Notes: generated by a model not told the origin, from the sequence alone. A DNA stretch of 55,542 bases from an uncultured Corynebacterium sp. (GCF_946998835.1 NZ_CAMQAZ010000017.1:1-55542), one strand, 5' to 3'; numbered from the stretch's first letter, positions 42,536-51,573 are shown. Numbers and translations are program-made.

Positions 42536-42554
42536 CGAGGAGAACTTAAAAACT

Positions 42555-43331
42555 ATGTCTCTGGCAGTACGCGTGATTCCCTGCCTGGATGTCAACAATG
42601 GGCGGGTCGTCAAGGGCGTGAATTTTGAAAACCTCCGTGATGCTGGCGATCCGGTGGAGTTGGCCCGCCGCTACGGTGAGGAGGGCGCGGACGAGCTGAC
42701 TTTCCTGGACGTCACAGCTTCCAAGGATGGCCGCGGCACCATGCTCGACGTGGTGCGCCGTACCGCAAGTGAGGTCTTCATTCCGCTGACTGTCGGTGGC
42801 GGTGTGCGCAGCGTCGAGGACGTCGACCAGCTGCTGCGTGCCGGTGCCGACAAGGTCAGTGTCAATACCGCTGCGATTGCCCGTCCGGAACTACTCAGCG
42901 AGCTGTCGCGTCGTTTCGGTGCGCAGTGCGTCGTGCTGTCGGTGGATGCTCGACGCGTACCCGAAGGGGGCACACCGCAGCCGTCGGGCTTTGAGGTCAC
43001 CACGCACGGCGGTTCACGTTCGGCCGGTATTGACGCCGTCGAGTGGGCACGTCGCGGCGAGGAGCTTGGTGTCGGCGAAATTCTGCTGAACTCCATGGAT
43101 GGCGACGGCACCAAGGATGGTTTCGACCTGGAGTTGCTGGAGAAGGTCCGCGCTGCCGTCGATGTCCCGGTGATTGCCTCTGGCGGTGCGGGTAAGGCGG
43201 AGCATTTCCCGCCAGCCGTGCGTGCCGGTGCCAACGCGGTTTTGGCCGCGTCCATTTTCCACTTCGGCGAGGTCAGCATCGCCGAGGTCAAGGAAGAAAT
43301 GGCGCGTGAGGGAATCGAGGTACGTCAGTGA
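42555..43331 (+). CDS. hisF: Imidazole glycerol phosphate synthase, cyclase subunit
   Basis: (beta/alpha)8-barrel cyclase using ammonia from HisH to form IGP and AICAR. 258 residues. Landmarks: VIPCLDVNNGRVVKGVNF (catalytic Asp), LTVGGGVRSVEDV, LLNSMDGDGTKDGFDLELL (second catalytic Asp) and ASGGAGKAEH. The GAGGAG Shine-Dalgarno sequence lies about 12 bases before the ATG. It overlaps the hisI start by four bases (GTGA). Confidence 0.97.
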   Translation: MSLAVRVIPCLDVNNGRVVKGVNFENLRDAGDPVELARRYGEEGADELTFLDVTASKDGRGTMLDVVRRTASEVFIPLTVGGGVRSVEDVDQLLRAGADKVSVNTAAIARPELLSELSRRFGAQCVVLSVDARRVPEGGTPQPSGFEVTTHGGSRSAGIDAVEWARRGEELGVGEILLNSMDGDGTKDGFDLELLEKVRAAVDVPVIASGGAGKAEHFPPAVRAGANAVLAASIFHFGEVSIAEVKEEMAREGIEVRQ

Positions 43332-43726
43332 CAGGTCTAGCCCCAGGCGCTGCAGCGCACGGTGCAGGAGATGATCCGCGGGAGTACACGCTCCCCGAGG
43401 ACATCGAGAAGATCACCAAGTTCAATGCTGACGGGTTGATTCCCGCCATTGTGCAGGAAGAATCCACTGGTCGCGTGCTTATGATGGCCTGGATGGATTC
43501 CCACGCCCTGGCGTACACCATCGCTACCAAGCGCGGCACCTACTGGTCGCGCTCGCGGTCGGAGTACTGGATCAAGGGGCTTACTAGTGGCCATTTCCAG
43601 ACAGTGACATCGCTGGCGCTGGACTGCGATGGCGATACCGTACTGATGCAGGTGGTGCAGGACGGTGCGGCATGCCACACCGGCTCGCACAGCTGCTTTG
43701 ACGTGCATCCCGTGTTCGAGGGCTAA
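43328..43726 (+). CDS. hisI: Phosphoribosyl-AMP cyclohydrolase
   Basis: Zn/Mg enzyme opening the adenine ring of PR-AMP. 132 residues, HisI domain only; the HisE pyrophosphohydrolase is not fused. It starts at GTG overlapping the hisF stop. Landmarks: AWMDSHALAYTIATKRGTYW, SRSRSEYWIKG, DCDGDTVLMQVVQDGAACHTG and SHSCF, containing the metal-binding Asp/Cys residues. Last gene of the his cluster. Confidence 0.96.
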   Translation: MTGLAPGAAAHGAGDDPREYTLPEDIEKITKFNADGLIPAIVQEESTGRVLMMAWMDSHALAYTIATKRGTYWSRSRSEYWIKGLTSGHFQTVTSLALDCDGDTVLMQVVQDGAACHTGSHSCFDVHPVFEG

Positions 43727-43743
43727 GCAGTCCATCTCGGTTG

Positions 43744-43832
43744 CCGGGGTGGGGTTTTCGTCGTCAAGCACGTGTCCGACCCCAGTGAAGTCCGGGGTTA
43801 AGTGATGTGTAATCCGGGGTGCGTGGCACAAT
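43744..43832 (+). promoter_or_regulatory. trpE promoter region with CCGGGGT repeats
   Basis: CACAAT (43827-43832) ends seven bases before the trpE ATG at 43840, indicating a leaderless message. CCGGGGT occurs at about 43744, 43792 and 43814; the last two are part of TCCGGGGT copies 22 bases apart. ACCCC upstream of the second allows a hairpin. There is no Trp-rich leader peptide. Confidence 0.5.
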
Positions 43833-43839
43833 AGCGGCT

Positions 43840-45384
43840 ATGACTCGTATCACCATGACCACGCGTGAGCGCTTCCGCGAATTGGCTGCACACCATCGGG
43901 TCGTGCCCGTGGTTCGCAAGGTTTTGGCGGACGGCGAAACGGCGCTGTCGGCTTACCGCAAGCTCGCGGCCGATTGTCCCGGCACTTTCTTGCTGGAGTC
44001 CTCCGATGTGGGGCAGTCGTGGTCGCGCTGGTCGTTTATCGGTTGCGGCAGTCGCGCCGCACTGACGGTGGATGATGCGGGGGAGGCCACGTGGATTGGC
44101 AACGCGCCATCGGGTGCGCCGGAGGGCGGAAATCCGCTGGATGCGCTGCGTCGCACGCTGCAGCTGCTGCACACGGAACTTCCGCTTGCCGACGATGCCT
44201 CGGTACCCAAGCTCACCTCTGGTCTCGTTGGCTACTTCGGGCATGACATTGTCCGCTACATCGAGCCGCAGCTGCCGGATACCACTGACAATGATTTGCA
44301 GATTCCGGAGCTCATGCAGCTGCTGGTGGAAGATTTGGCTGCTTTTGACCACCACGAGGGTGTGCTGTGGCTGATCTCCAATGCCGTCAACTGGGACGGC
44401 TCGGATGAGCGGATTGACCAGGCGTATGACACCGCCTGTGATCGTGTCAATGCGATGGTGGAGCGGCTGTCGGAACCATCTGTTTTGCGACCGGCGGAAG
44501 TCAGTTTCCCCGAGCCGGTAATTCGCCGTCAGCGCACTGCCACGGACCACATGGATCGCATTGAGCGCTGTAAGGAGCACATCCGCGCCGGCGATGCGTT
44601 CCAGATTGTGCTTTCGCAGCGGTTCGAAATGGACACGCAGGCATCGGCCTTTGATATCTACCGCATTCTGCGGGTTTCCAATCCGTCGCCGTATATGTTC
44701 CTGGTCAATGTTCCTACCAAGGACTTCTCCGATACCGCTTTCCAAATTGTCGGTTCCTCCCCGGAATCACTCGTGGCGGTCCAGGGAAGTGAGGTCATCA
44801 CCAACCCCATTGCCGGCACGCGCCCGCGCGGAGCCACGGTGGAGCAGGACAATGCCCTGGAAGCTGACCTGTTGGCAGACGAGAAGGAAAATAGCGAGCA
44901 TCTGATGCTCGTCGACCTTGGCCGTAATGACCTCGGACGTGTGTGCCGCCCAGGCAGTGTAGTTGTCCACGACTTCCGTCATATTGAGCGCTACAGTCAC
45001 GTCATGCACCTGGTGTCTACGGTCACCGGTGAGCTTTCCAGCGACGCCACGGCCGTCGACGCATTTGCGGCGACCTTCCCGGCGGGAACGCTCTCGGGTG
45101 CGCCGAAGCCTTCCGCGTTGAGCATCATCGACAAGTTCGAAGACACGCGTCGAGGTGTTTATGGTGGCACTGTTGGATATTTTGACTTCCGGGGAAATAC
45201 TGACCAGGCAATTGCCATCCGCACAGGTGTGAAGAAGGGGGATATCGTCTACGTTCAGGCCGGTGGCGGAATTGTCAGTGATTCTGACCCGGTGGCTGAG
45301 GATGAAGAGACCCGCAACAAGGCCGCGGCTGTGCTGCGAGCTGTCGCGGCAGCTGAGACACTAGTCCCAGCGGAAAGGAGCTAG
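43840..45384 (+). CDS. trpE: Anthranilate synthase component I
   Basis: Forms anthranilate from chorismate, using ammonia from TrpG. About 514 residues, taken from the ATG of MTRITMTT; an in-frame GTG 21 bases upstream overlaps the promoter. The N-terminal tryptophan-feedback motif LLESSDVG is intact. Catalytic core: AGDAFQIVLSQRFE, NPIAGTRPRGATVEQDNALE, ENSEHLMLVDLGRNDLGRV and FPAGTLSGAPK. trpG and trpD do not follow, as in mycobacteria. It may share TrpG with the PabA function elsewhere. Confidence 0.96.
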   Translation: MTRITMTTRERFRELAAHHRVVPVVRKVLADGETALSAYRKLAADCPGTFLLESSDVGQSWSRWSFIGCGSRAALTVDDAGEATWIGNAPSGAPEGGNPLDALRRTLQLLHTELPLADDASVPKLTSGLVGYFGHDIVRYIEPQLPDTTDNDLQIPELMQLLVEDLAAFDHHEGVLWLISNAVNWDGSDERIDQAYDTACDRVNAMVERLSEPSVLRPAEVSFPEPVIRRQRTATDHMDRIERCKEHIRAGDAFQIVLSQRFEMDTQASAFDIYRILRVSNPSPYMFLVNVPTKDFSDTAFQIVGSSPESLVAVQGSEVITNPIAGTRPRGATVEQDNALEADLLADEKENSEHLMLVDLGRNDLGRVCRPGSVVVHDFRHIERYSHVMHLVSTVTGELSSDATAVDAFAATFPAGTLSGAPKPSALSIIDKFEDTRRGVYGGTVGYFDFRGNTDQAIAIRTGVKKGDIVYVQAGGGIVSDSDPVAEDEETRNKAAAVLRAVAAAETLVPAERS

Positions 45385-45391
45385 GTTTTCG

Positions 45392-46042
45392 ATGAAGTCG
45401 ACAACGATGCTCTCCGGTGGCCTCATCGGTGTGGCCGCGGCGGGAATGTGGTTGTGCAGCCGAAGTGCGTGGCTGACGGTCGATACGGTCGATGATAAGT
45501 CCGGTCCGGCGACCACGGATTTGGTGGGTGCAGTCTGGGCTCCAGAGTTGACCTCTATTGCGCTGGCGCTGGTGGCTGCGCTGTTTGCTACTACCATTTT
45601 GGGTTCACTGGGGCGCCGCATTGTCGGTGTGCTCGCTGCGCTGCTCGCTATTGCGGCCTCGTGGACGCCGATGACGCTGCTCGCTAGCGGAGAAAACGGT
45701 GTGGATTCCCAGCGGGCACTGGATTTGTTGACGTCGGGAAGCGCCTCACAGCGCGCCAGTGATGCGGTGACTGTGGCAGACTGGGCGCAGGTCGCTGCGA
45801 TTGAAGTGCACGCTATGGGGCCGGCCTTGGCATTGTTGTGTTGTGCATTGGCGCTGGTTGGGGCGGTATTGCTAGTGCGCCGTCCGGGTTCTGTGAAGAA
45901 GCAGAAGTCCAGTGCGTATGAGACCCCGGAGGTACGCCGCCAGCGTATTGCCGAGGATCTGGAGGAAGACCCGCAGTCGGGTCGAGTTCTGTGGGATGCT
46001 TTGGATGCCGGTGTAGATCCTACGGATCTGGATAAGGAGTAA
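45392..46042 (+). CDS. Trp-operon-associated membrane protein
   Basis: 216 residues with about four hydrophobic segments: MLSGGLIGVAAAGMWLCS, SIALALVAALFATTILGSL, GVLAALLAIAASWTPMTLL and GPALALLCCALALVGAVLLV. Cytosolic C-terminus with RRQRIAEDLEEDP. This is the membrane protein found between trpE and trpC in many actinobacteria (Rv1610 type). Function unknown. AAAGGAG at the end of trpE serves as ribosome-binding site. Confidence 0.88.
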   Translation: MKSTTMLSGGLIGVAAAGMWLCSRSAWLTVDTVDDKSGPATTDLVGAVWAPELTSIALALVAALFATTILGSLGRRIVGVLAALLAIAASWTPMTLLASGENGVDSQRALDLLTSGSASQRASDAVTVADWAQVAAIEVHAMGPALALLCCALALVGAVLLVRRPGSVKKQKSSAYETPEVRRQRIAEDLEEDPQSGRVLWDALDAGVDPTDLDKE

Positions 46043-46046
46043 GGCC

Positions 46047-46853
46047 GTGGCTAACGTTCTGGACAAGATTATTGAAGGTGTGCGGGAAGATCTCGCTGCT
46101 CGGGAAGCCAAGATTTCCTACCGGGAGATCAAGGAGCTCTCGCTAAAGGCACCGTCGCCGATTGATGCCGTGGCGGCACTGGCCAAGCCCGGCGTGCAGG
46201 TGATTGCAGAGGTCAAGCGTGCCTCGCCGTCGAAGGGCGAGCTGGCTGACATTCCTTCGCCGGAGGTTTTGGCCGCAGAATACGAGCAGGGTGGTGCTGC
46301 GGTTGTTTCCTGCCTGACTGAGCAGCGCCGCTTCCGCGGTTCGCTGGCCGACCTCGACGCCGTGCGCCGCGCGGTGAACATTCCGGTGCTGCGCAAGGAC
46401 TTCATTGTCACCCCGTACCAGGTTCACGAGGCCCGCGCGCACGGTGCCGACTTGGTACTGCTGATGTGCTCGGCGTTGGATCAGCCGACGCTGGAGTCCC
46501 TGCTGGATCGCACCGAATCGCTCGGCATGAATGCTCTGGTTGAGGCACACACCGCCGAAGAGGTTGAGTGTGCCGAGGCCGCTGGCGCCAAGATTCTCGG
46601 CATCAACGCCCGAAACCTGAAGACTCTCGACGTGGACCTCACCGTGTACGAACGCCTCGCCCCGATGCTGCCGGACAACGTTGTGAAGGTCGCTGAGTCC
46701 GGTGTCAAGGGGCCGGAGGAACTTCGGTACTACGCCTCCCACGGCGCCGACGCGGTGCTGGTGGGCGAGGGGCTGGTCACCGCAGGTAAGCCAGGAGATG
46801 CTTGCCGACGTCTCGTTGCCGCCGGTGTCCACCCGACACTGCGCAGCGAATAG
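46047..46853 (+). CDS. trpC: Indole-3-glycerol phosphate synthase
   Basis: (beta/alpha)8 enzyme forming indole-3-glycerol phosphate. 268 residues, monofunctional: there is no fused TrpF domain, unlike trpCF of C. glutamicum. Landmarks: VIAEVKRASPSKGEL, YEQGGAAVVSCLTEQRRFRG, PVLRKDFIVTPYQ, LGINARNLKTLDVDL and VAESGVKGPEEL. GTG start, AAGGAG eight bases upstream, four bases after the membrane-protein gene. Confidence 0.96.
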   Translation: MANVLDKIIEGVREDLAAREAKISYREIKELSLKAPSPIDAVAALAKPGVQVIAEVKRASPSKGELADIPSPEVLAAEYEQGGAAVVSCLTEQRRFRGSLADLDAVRRAVNIPVLRKDFIVTPYQVHEARAHGADLVLLMCSALDQPTLESLLDRTESLGMNALVEAHTAEEVECAEAAGAKILGINARNLKTLDVDLTVYERLAPMLPDNVVKVAESGVKGPEELRYYASHGADAVLVGEGLVTAGKPGDACRRLVAAGVHPTLRSE

Positions 46854-46986
46854 TGGTAGTTCGCGGTTGCGATGTAGAAGCCGCATTGCGCCGCGATAGT
46901 TGCTTCCTTTGGTAGCGCGGCACACCTGTTGTGCTGGCGCACCACAGTTTCTTAGGCCTTATGCCCCGAGGCAGGTGGGGATAGTC

Positions 46987-46992
46987 CACAAT
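46987..46992 (+). promoter_or_regulatory. -10 box of trpB, leaderless
   Basis: CACAAT ends eight bases before the trpB GTG at 47001, almost the same as at trpE (both read CACAATAG). trpB and trpA therefore probably have a promoter separate from trpE-trpC; the 147-base gap after trpC fits this. Confidence 0.5.
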
Positions 46993-47000
46993 AGATAACT

Positions 47001-48290
47001 GTGAGTGACCAAGATTTCAAGAATCATGATGCCCGCGGTGACCGCCTGCCCACGATGGGTGAGGTTATCGCGGAGACAACGAACCACGAGTCAGATGCCA
47101 TTGGGCACTGGGGTAAGTGGGGCGGCCAGTTCGTGCCGGAGGCGCTGATGGCCGTCATCGGTGAGGTCACCGATGGCTACGCGAAGGCCCGTGTTGACCA
47201 GGATTTTCTCGATGAGCTCGACCGACTGCAGCGCACCTATGTCGGCCGCCCCTCACCGTTGTACTACGCGGAGAAGTTTTCCGCCGACATTGGCGCTGAC
47301 GTCTGGCTCAAGCGAGAGGACCTGAACCACACCGGTAGCCACAAGATTAATAACGTCTTGGGCCAGGTACTGCTGGCTAAGCGCATGGGCAAGAAGAACA
47401 TCATTGCCGAGACTGGTGCAGGCCAGCATGGTGTCGCAACCGCGACGGCCTGTGCGCTGCTTGGCCTGAACTGCCGTATTTACATGGGTAAGGTCGACGC
47501 GATTCGCCAGCGTCTCAACATCGCCCGCATGCGGCTGCTCGGTGCAGAGGTCATCGAAGTCGAGATTGGCTCGAAGACCCTCAAGGACGCGATCAATGAG
47601 GCCATGCGCTTCTGGGTCTCCAATGCCGATGACACCTACTACTGCTTCGGTACCGCCGCTGGCCCGCACCCATTCCCAACAATGGTGCGTGACTTCCAGC
47701 GCATTATCAGTGCGGAGGCGCGCCAGCAGATTCTCGCCGAGACCGGCTCGCTTCCCGACGCCGTCGTGGCCTGTGTCGGCGGCGGTTCTAATGCAATCGG
47801 CGCGTTCCATCACTTCATTGACGATGAATCGGTCCGATTGGTTGGCGCTGAAGCTGGCGGTGACGGTGTTGAGACCGGCCGCCATGCAGCCCCGATTTCA
47901 GCTGCCGGTAACCCGGGTGTTTTCCAGGGCTCCTTCGCAGCTCTGATGCAAAACGAGGACGGCCAGATTACAGAGTCCCACTCGATTTCCGCCGGCCTGG
48001 ATTACCCGGGTGTGGGCCCGGAGCACTCTTACCTGGCCGACATTGAGCGCGCGTCCTACCTGCCGGTAACCGATACTCAGGCAATGCAGGCATTCCAGGA
48101 TTTGACTCGGATGGAAGGTATCCTGCCCGCTATTGAGTCCGCACATGCGGTCGCTGCAGCTCGTCTTATCAGCGACGACCTGCGTGAAGAGCTGGGGCGT
48201 AAGCCACTGATTATTGTCAATGTTTCCGGTCGCGGTGACAAGGATGTCGACACCGCTGCTAAGTGGTTTGATCTGATGGAGGAGTCCTAA
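47001..48290 (+). CDS. trpB: Tryptophan synthase beta subunit
   Basis: PLP enzyme joining indole and serine. 429 residues. Landmarks: GGQFVPEALM, GRPSPLYYAEKFS, LKREDLNHTGSHKINN (PLP lysine), GAGQHGVATATACALLG, CVGGGSNAIGAFHHF (PLP phosphate loop) and PGVGPEHSYL. An N-terminal 30-residue polar extension precedes the core. GTG start. Its TAA is directly followed by the trpA ATG. Confidence 0.97.
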   Translation: MSDQDFKNHDARGDRLPTMGEVIAETTNHESDAIGHWGKWGGQFVPEALMAVIGEVTDGYAKARVDQDFLDELDRLQRTYVGRPSPLYYAEKFSADIGADVWLKREDLNHTGSHKINNVLGQVLLAKRMGKKNIIAETGAGQHGVATATACALLGLNCRIYMGKVDAIRQRLNIARMRLLGAEVIEVEIGSKTLKDAINEAMRFWVSNADDTYYCFGTAAGPHPFPTMVRDFQRIISAEARQQILAETGSLPDAVVACVGGGSNAIGAFHHFIDDESVRLVGAEAGGDGVETGRHAAPISAAGNPGVFQGSFAALMQNEDGQITESHSISAGLDYPGVGPEHSYLADIERASYLPVTDTQAMQAFQDLTRMEGILPAIESAHAVAAARLISDDLREELGRKPLIIVNVSGRGDKDVDTAAKWFDLMEES

Positions 48291-49070
48291 ATGAGTCTGA
48301 GCGACGTCTTTACCAAGGTTCGCGAGGAAAACCGCGCCGCATTCATCGGCTACTACCCAGCGGGATTCCCGACCACAGATAAGTCGATTGAGAACATCAA
48401 GGCGATTGTTGACGCCGGTGCCGACATCATCGAGGTCGGCCTGCCTTTCTCTGACCCGATGATGGACGGCCCAACCATTCAGGATGCCGCCAACGTGGCT
48501 CTGGATGCGGGCTTCCGCACCCGCGAGATTATGCGCGTGGTTCGTGAAGTCACTGAGCACGGCGGTACCTGTGTGGTCATGAGCTACTGGAACCCAATTC
48601 TGCAGTATGGTCCGGAGCGTTTTGCCGAAGATCTGGCCGCCGCCGGTGGTCGTGGCACCATCATCCCGGACCTCATCCCCGAGGAAGCAGGCCAGTGGCA
48701 GCGCGCGGCAGAAGCCAATGGCTTGTCCAACATCATGTTGGTAGCCCCGTCTTCGACCAACGAGCGTCTGCAGCTGACCGCCACCGCGTCGACCGGTTTC
48801 GTCTATGCCACCAGCCACATGGGTGTCACAGGTGCCCAGGCCAGCGTTGACTCGGCAGCTGGCAAGTTGGTCGCCCGTACACGTGAAGTCACCGACACAC
48901 CAGTATGCGTTGGCCTCGGTGTCTCCAATGGGGCACAGGCCGCCGAAATTGCCGAGTTCGCAGATGGTGTTATCGTCGGTTCGGCACTGATTAAGGCTGC
49001 TATGAAGAGCACCGATGACCTGGTAACGCTCGCCCGCGAACTCGCAGCGGGCGTACGAGGAGAGAGCTAG
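48291..49070 (+). CDS. trpA: Tryptophan synthase alpha subunit
   Basis: Cleaves indole-3-glycerol phosphate to indole and glyceraldehyde 3-phosphate and channels indole to TrpB. 259 residues. Catalytic Glu and Asp lie in IIEVGLPFSDPMMDGPTIQDA; also VMSYWNPILQYG, FVYATSHMGVTGAQ and VGLGVSNGAQ. The ATG abuts the trpB stop. lgt follows after seven bases. Confidence 0.97.
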   Translation: MSLSDVFTKVREENRAAFIGYYPAGFPTTDKSIENIKAIVDAGADIIEVGLPFSDPMMDGPTIQDAANVALDAGFRTREIMRVVREVTEHGGTCVVMSYWNPILQYGPERFAEDLAAAGGRGTIIPDLIPEEAGQWQRAAEANGLSNIMLVAPSSTNERLQLTATASTGFVYATSHMGVTGAQASVDSAAGKLVARTREVTDTPVCVGLGVSNGAQAAEIAEFADGVIVGSALIKAAMKSTDDLVTLARELAAGVRGES

Positions 49071-49077
49071 CGCATCT

Positions 49078-50001
49078 ATGAGTTCCACCCTTGTTCTCGC
49101 TGAGACTGCAACCACATATCTGGCCAACATTCCCTCCCCGTCGCAGGGCGTGTGGCAGCTAGGACGGATACCGCTGCGTGGCTACGCGATTTCCATCTTG
49201 GTCGGCGTACTCATCGGCATCTACTGGATGCAGCGCCGCTACGCGGCCAGGGGTGGAGATCCGGAGTTGGTTCTCGACATTGCCATCGCAGTCATTCCTG
49301 CGGGCATCATCGGTGGCCGTCTCTACCACGTCGCTACCGACTGGGAGAAGTACTTCGGCCCCGGCGCCAATCCTGCCGATGCGCTGAAGATTACCAACGG
49401 TGGTCTCGGCATCTGGGGAGCGGTGGCACTCGGTGTGCTAGCTGCGTGGGCGGTAGCAAAATGGCGGAAGGTGCCGTTTGCGCCTGTGCTCGATGCGGCT
49501 GCACCCGCCATCATTCTCGGACAGGCCATTGGGCGCCTGGGCAACTGGTTCAACCAGGAACTCTACGGTGGCCCGACGTCACTTCCGTGGGGCCTGGAAA
49601 TTTACCAACGAGTCGATGAGTTCGGCAGGGTTGCCCCGGTCAGCGGAACGTCGACAGGCGAAGTGCTAGCCGTTGTGCACCCGACGTTCCTCTACGAGAT
49701 GGTGTGGAACGTCCTCGCCTGCCTGGTTATTGTCTGGGCGGACCGCAAGTTCAAGATGGGCGGCGGGCGAGTCTTTGCGCTCTATGTCGCGGCCTACACG
49801 TTGGGGCGCTTCTTCATTGAGCTCATGCGCGTTGACGATGCAACGCTTGTGTTCGGCGTGCGTATCAATAACATCACGTCGCTAGTGGTCTTCCTCTGTG
49901 CGGTGATTGCTCTATGGATTCTGCGGGGCAAGAGCCGTGAAACCGCAGAGGAAGTCAGAGGAGAAAGCGACCCTGCTGAAGCCCGCAGTGTTTCCAACTG
50001 A
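49078..50001 (+). CDS. lgt: Prolipoprotein diacylglyceryl transferase
   Basis: Membrane enzyme transferring diacylglycerol to the lipobox cysteine of prolipoproteins. 307 residues with about seven hydrophobic helices. Conserved points: RGYAISILVGVLIGIYW, GGRLYHVATDWEKYF, NGGLGIWGAV, and GQAIGRLGNWFNQELYGGPT (Lgt signature). The C-terminal tail is charged. It is last in the trpB-trpA-lgt run, the order also seen in mycobacteria. Confidence 0.95.
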   Translation: MSSTLVLAETATTYLANIPSPSQGVWQLGRIPLRGYAISILVGVLIGIYWMQRRYAARGGDPELVLDIAIAVIPAGIIGGRLYHVATDWEKYFGPGANPADALKITNGGLGIWGAVALGVLAAWAVAKWRKVPFAPVLDAAAPAIILGQAIGRLGNWFNQELYGGPTSLPWGLEIYQRVDEFGRVAPVSGTSTGEVLAVVHPTFLYEMVWNVLACLVIVWADRKFKMGGGRVFALYVAAYTLGRFFIELMRVDDATLVFGVRINNITSLVVFLCAVIALWILRGKSRETAEEVRGESDPAEARSVSN

Positions 50002-50021
50002 CGCGTAGCGCAGTAAGCGAC

Positions 50022-50027
50022 TAGGCT
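50022..50027 (+). promoter_or_regulatory. -10 box of pyk, leaderless
   Basis: TAGGCT ends seven bases before the pyk GTG at 50035. No Shine-Dalgarno sequence lies between. Confidence 0.5.
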
Positions 50028-50034
50028 AGAGCCC

Positions 50035-51450
50035 GTGCTTAGACGAACGAAGATTGTATGTACCCTCGGTCCAGCAGTTGCGTCGCTGGAGGGGATTACC
50101 GGGCTGGTCAACGCCGGCATGGATGTTGCCCGTCTGAATTTCTCTCACGGTGAGCATGAGGACCACGCTCAGAACTACCGCTGGGTGCGTGAAGCATCCG
50201 ACACTACCGGACGTGCAGTTGGTATTCTCGCCGACCTGCAGGGACCAAAGATTCGCCTCGGTCGCTTTAAAGAGGACTCGACGTACTGGGCCGACGGCGA
50301 GATTGTGCGCATCACCGTTGACGATGTCGAAGGCACACACGACCGCGTCTCCACGACGTACAAGCACCTCGCTGAAGATGCCCGCCCGGGCGACCGCCTG
50401 CTTGTCGACGACGGCAAGGTGGGCCTGGAGTGCATCGAGGTAGACGGCAATGACGTGGTGTGTCGCGTTATTGAAGGTGGCCCAGTTTCCAACAACAAGG
50501 GTGTTTCCCTGCCGGGCATGAACATCTCGGTGCCGGCCTTGTCGGAAAAGGACATCGCCGACCTGCGCTTTGCCCTCAAACTGGGCGTGGACTTTATTGC
50601 GCTGTCCTTTGTCCGCTCGCCTTCCGACGTCGAACTGGTCCATGCAGTCATGGATGAGGTTGGCCGTCGTGTTCCGATTATCGCCAAGCTGGAGAAGCCA
50701 GAGGCAATCGAGTCTCTGGAGGCCATTATCCTGGCCTTCGATGCTGTGATGGTCGCCCGTGGTGACCTCGGCGTTGAGGTGCCGCTGGAAGATGTTCCGC
50801 TGGTTCAGAAGCGAGCTATTCAGATTGCCCGCGAGAACGCCAAGCCGGTCATTGTGGCGACTCAGATGCTCGACTCCATGATTGCGAACTCCCGCCCGAC
50901 TCGTGCAGAGGCCTCTGATGTGGCAAACGCCGTGCTCGATGGTGCAGATGCTGTGATGCTCTCGGGCGAGACCTCGATTGGTAAGTACCCGCAGACCACG
51001 GTTAAGACCATGGCTCGGATCGTCACTGCTGCTGAGCGCGAAGGTGAAGTTCCTGCGCTGACTCACATGCCGCGTACCAAGCGTGGCGTGATTTCCTACG
51101 CAGCTCGCGATATCGGTGAGCGCTTGAACGCCCGCGCTATGGTTGCTTTCACAACATCGGGTGACACCGCTCGTCGTGTGGCTCGCTTGCATTCCCGTCT
51201 GCCGCTGCTGGTCTTCACTCCAAACCAGCAGGTTCGGTCGCAACTTGCGTTGACGTGGGGTGCGGAGACCTTCTTGGTGCGCCAGGTTGACTCCACTGAT
51301 GAGATTATGCAGGTCATTGATGAGCAGCTCATGAGCATGGACAGCTATGACACCGGTGACACGCTCGTTGTTGTTGCTGGTACCCCTCCTGGAAATGAGG
51401 GCAACACCAATATGATTCATGTCCATGTTATTGGTGAGGACGCACGCTAA
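50035..51450 (+). CDS. pyk: Pyruvate kinase
   Basis: Final glycolytic enzyme, PEP + ADP to pyruvate + ATP. 471 residues. Landmarks: RRTKIVCTLGPAVASLEG, GMDVARLNFSHGEHEDH, IIAKLEKPEAIESLEAII (catalytic Lys), DAVMVARGDLGVEVP (Mg-binding Glu/Asp) and KPVIVATQMLDSMI. The C-terminal allosteric domain is complete. GTG start with a leaderless-type promoter. A strong terminator follows the stop. Confidence 0.97.
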   Translation: MLRRTKIVCTLGPAVASLEGITGLVNAGMDVARLNFSHGEHEDHAQNYRWVREASDTTGRAVGILADLQGPKIRLGRFKEDSTYWADGEIVRITVDDVEGTHDRVSTTYKHLAEDARPGDRLLVDDGKVGLECIEVDGNDVVCRVIEGGPVSNNKGVSLPGMNISVPALSEKDIADLRFALKLGVDFIALSFVRSPSDVELVHAVMDEVGRRVPIIAKLEKPEAIESLEAIILAFDAVMVARGDLGVEVPLEDVPLVQKRAIQIARENAKPVIVATQMLDSMIANSRPTRAEASDVANAVLDGADAVMLSGETSIGKYPQTTVKTMARIVTAAEREGEVPALTHMPRTKRGVISYAARDIGERLNARAMVAFTTSGDTARRVARLHSRLPLLVFTPNQQVRSQLALTWGAETFLVRQVDSTDEIMQVIDEQLMSMDSYDTGDTLVVVAGTPPGNEGNTNMIHVHVIGEDAR

Positions 51451-51466
51451 CTCTCTCGCACGCGGG

Positions 51467-51503
51467 AAAAGCCGGTAGCCCTTTTCGGCTTACCGGCTTT
51501 TTG
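51467..51503 (+). terminator. Rho-independent terminator of pyk
   Basis: AAAAGCCGGTA (51467-51477) pairs with TACCGGCTTTT (about 51491-51501). An inner GCC/GGC extends the stem around the loop CTTTTC, and T residues follow. It lies 17 bases after the pyk stop. The A-rich left side would also allow it to work for the opposite strand. Confidence 0.85.
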
Positions 51504-51573
51504 CTTGGGCTTATCAAGCTGGGGTGTTTGGCGAGGTTCAACGCCGGCAATCGGCCACGCCGGCAAACGACCC

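Noticed and set aside
47898..49130. 410-codon open frame on the minus strand
   Set aside because: Antisense to trpB/trpA; no conserved motif.
50026..51426. 466-codon open frame on the minus strand
   Set aside because: Antisense to pyk, which is clearly the real gene.
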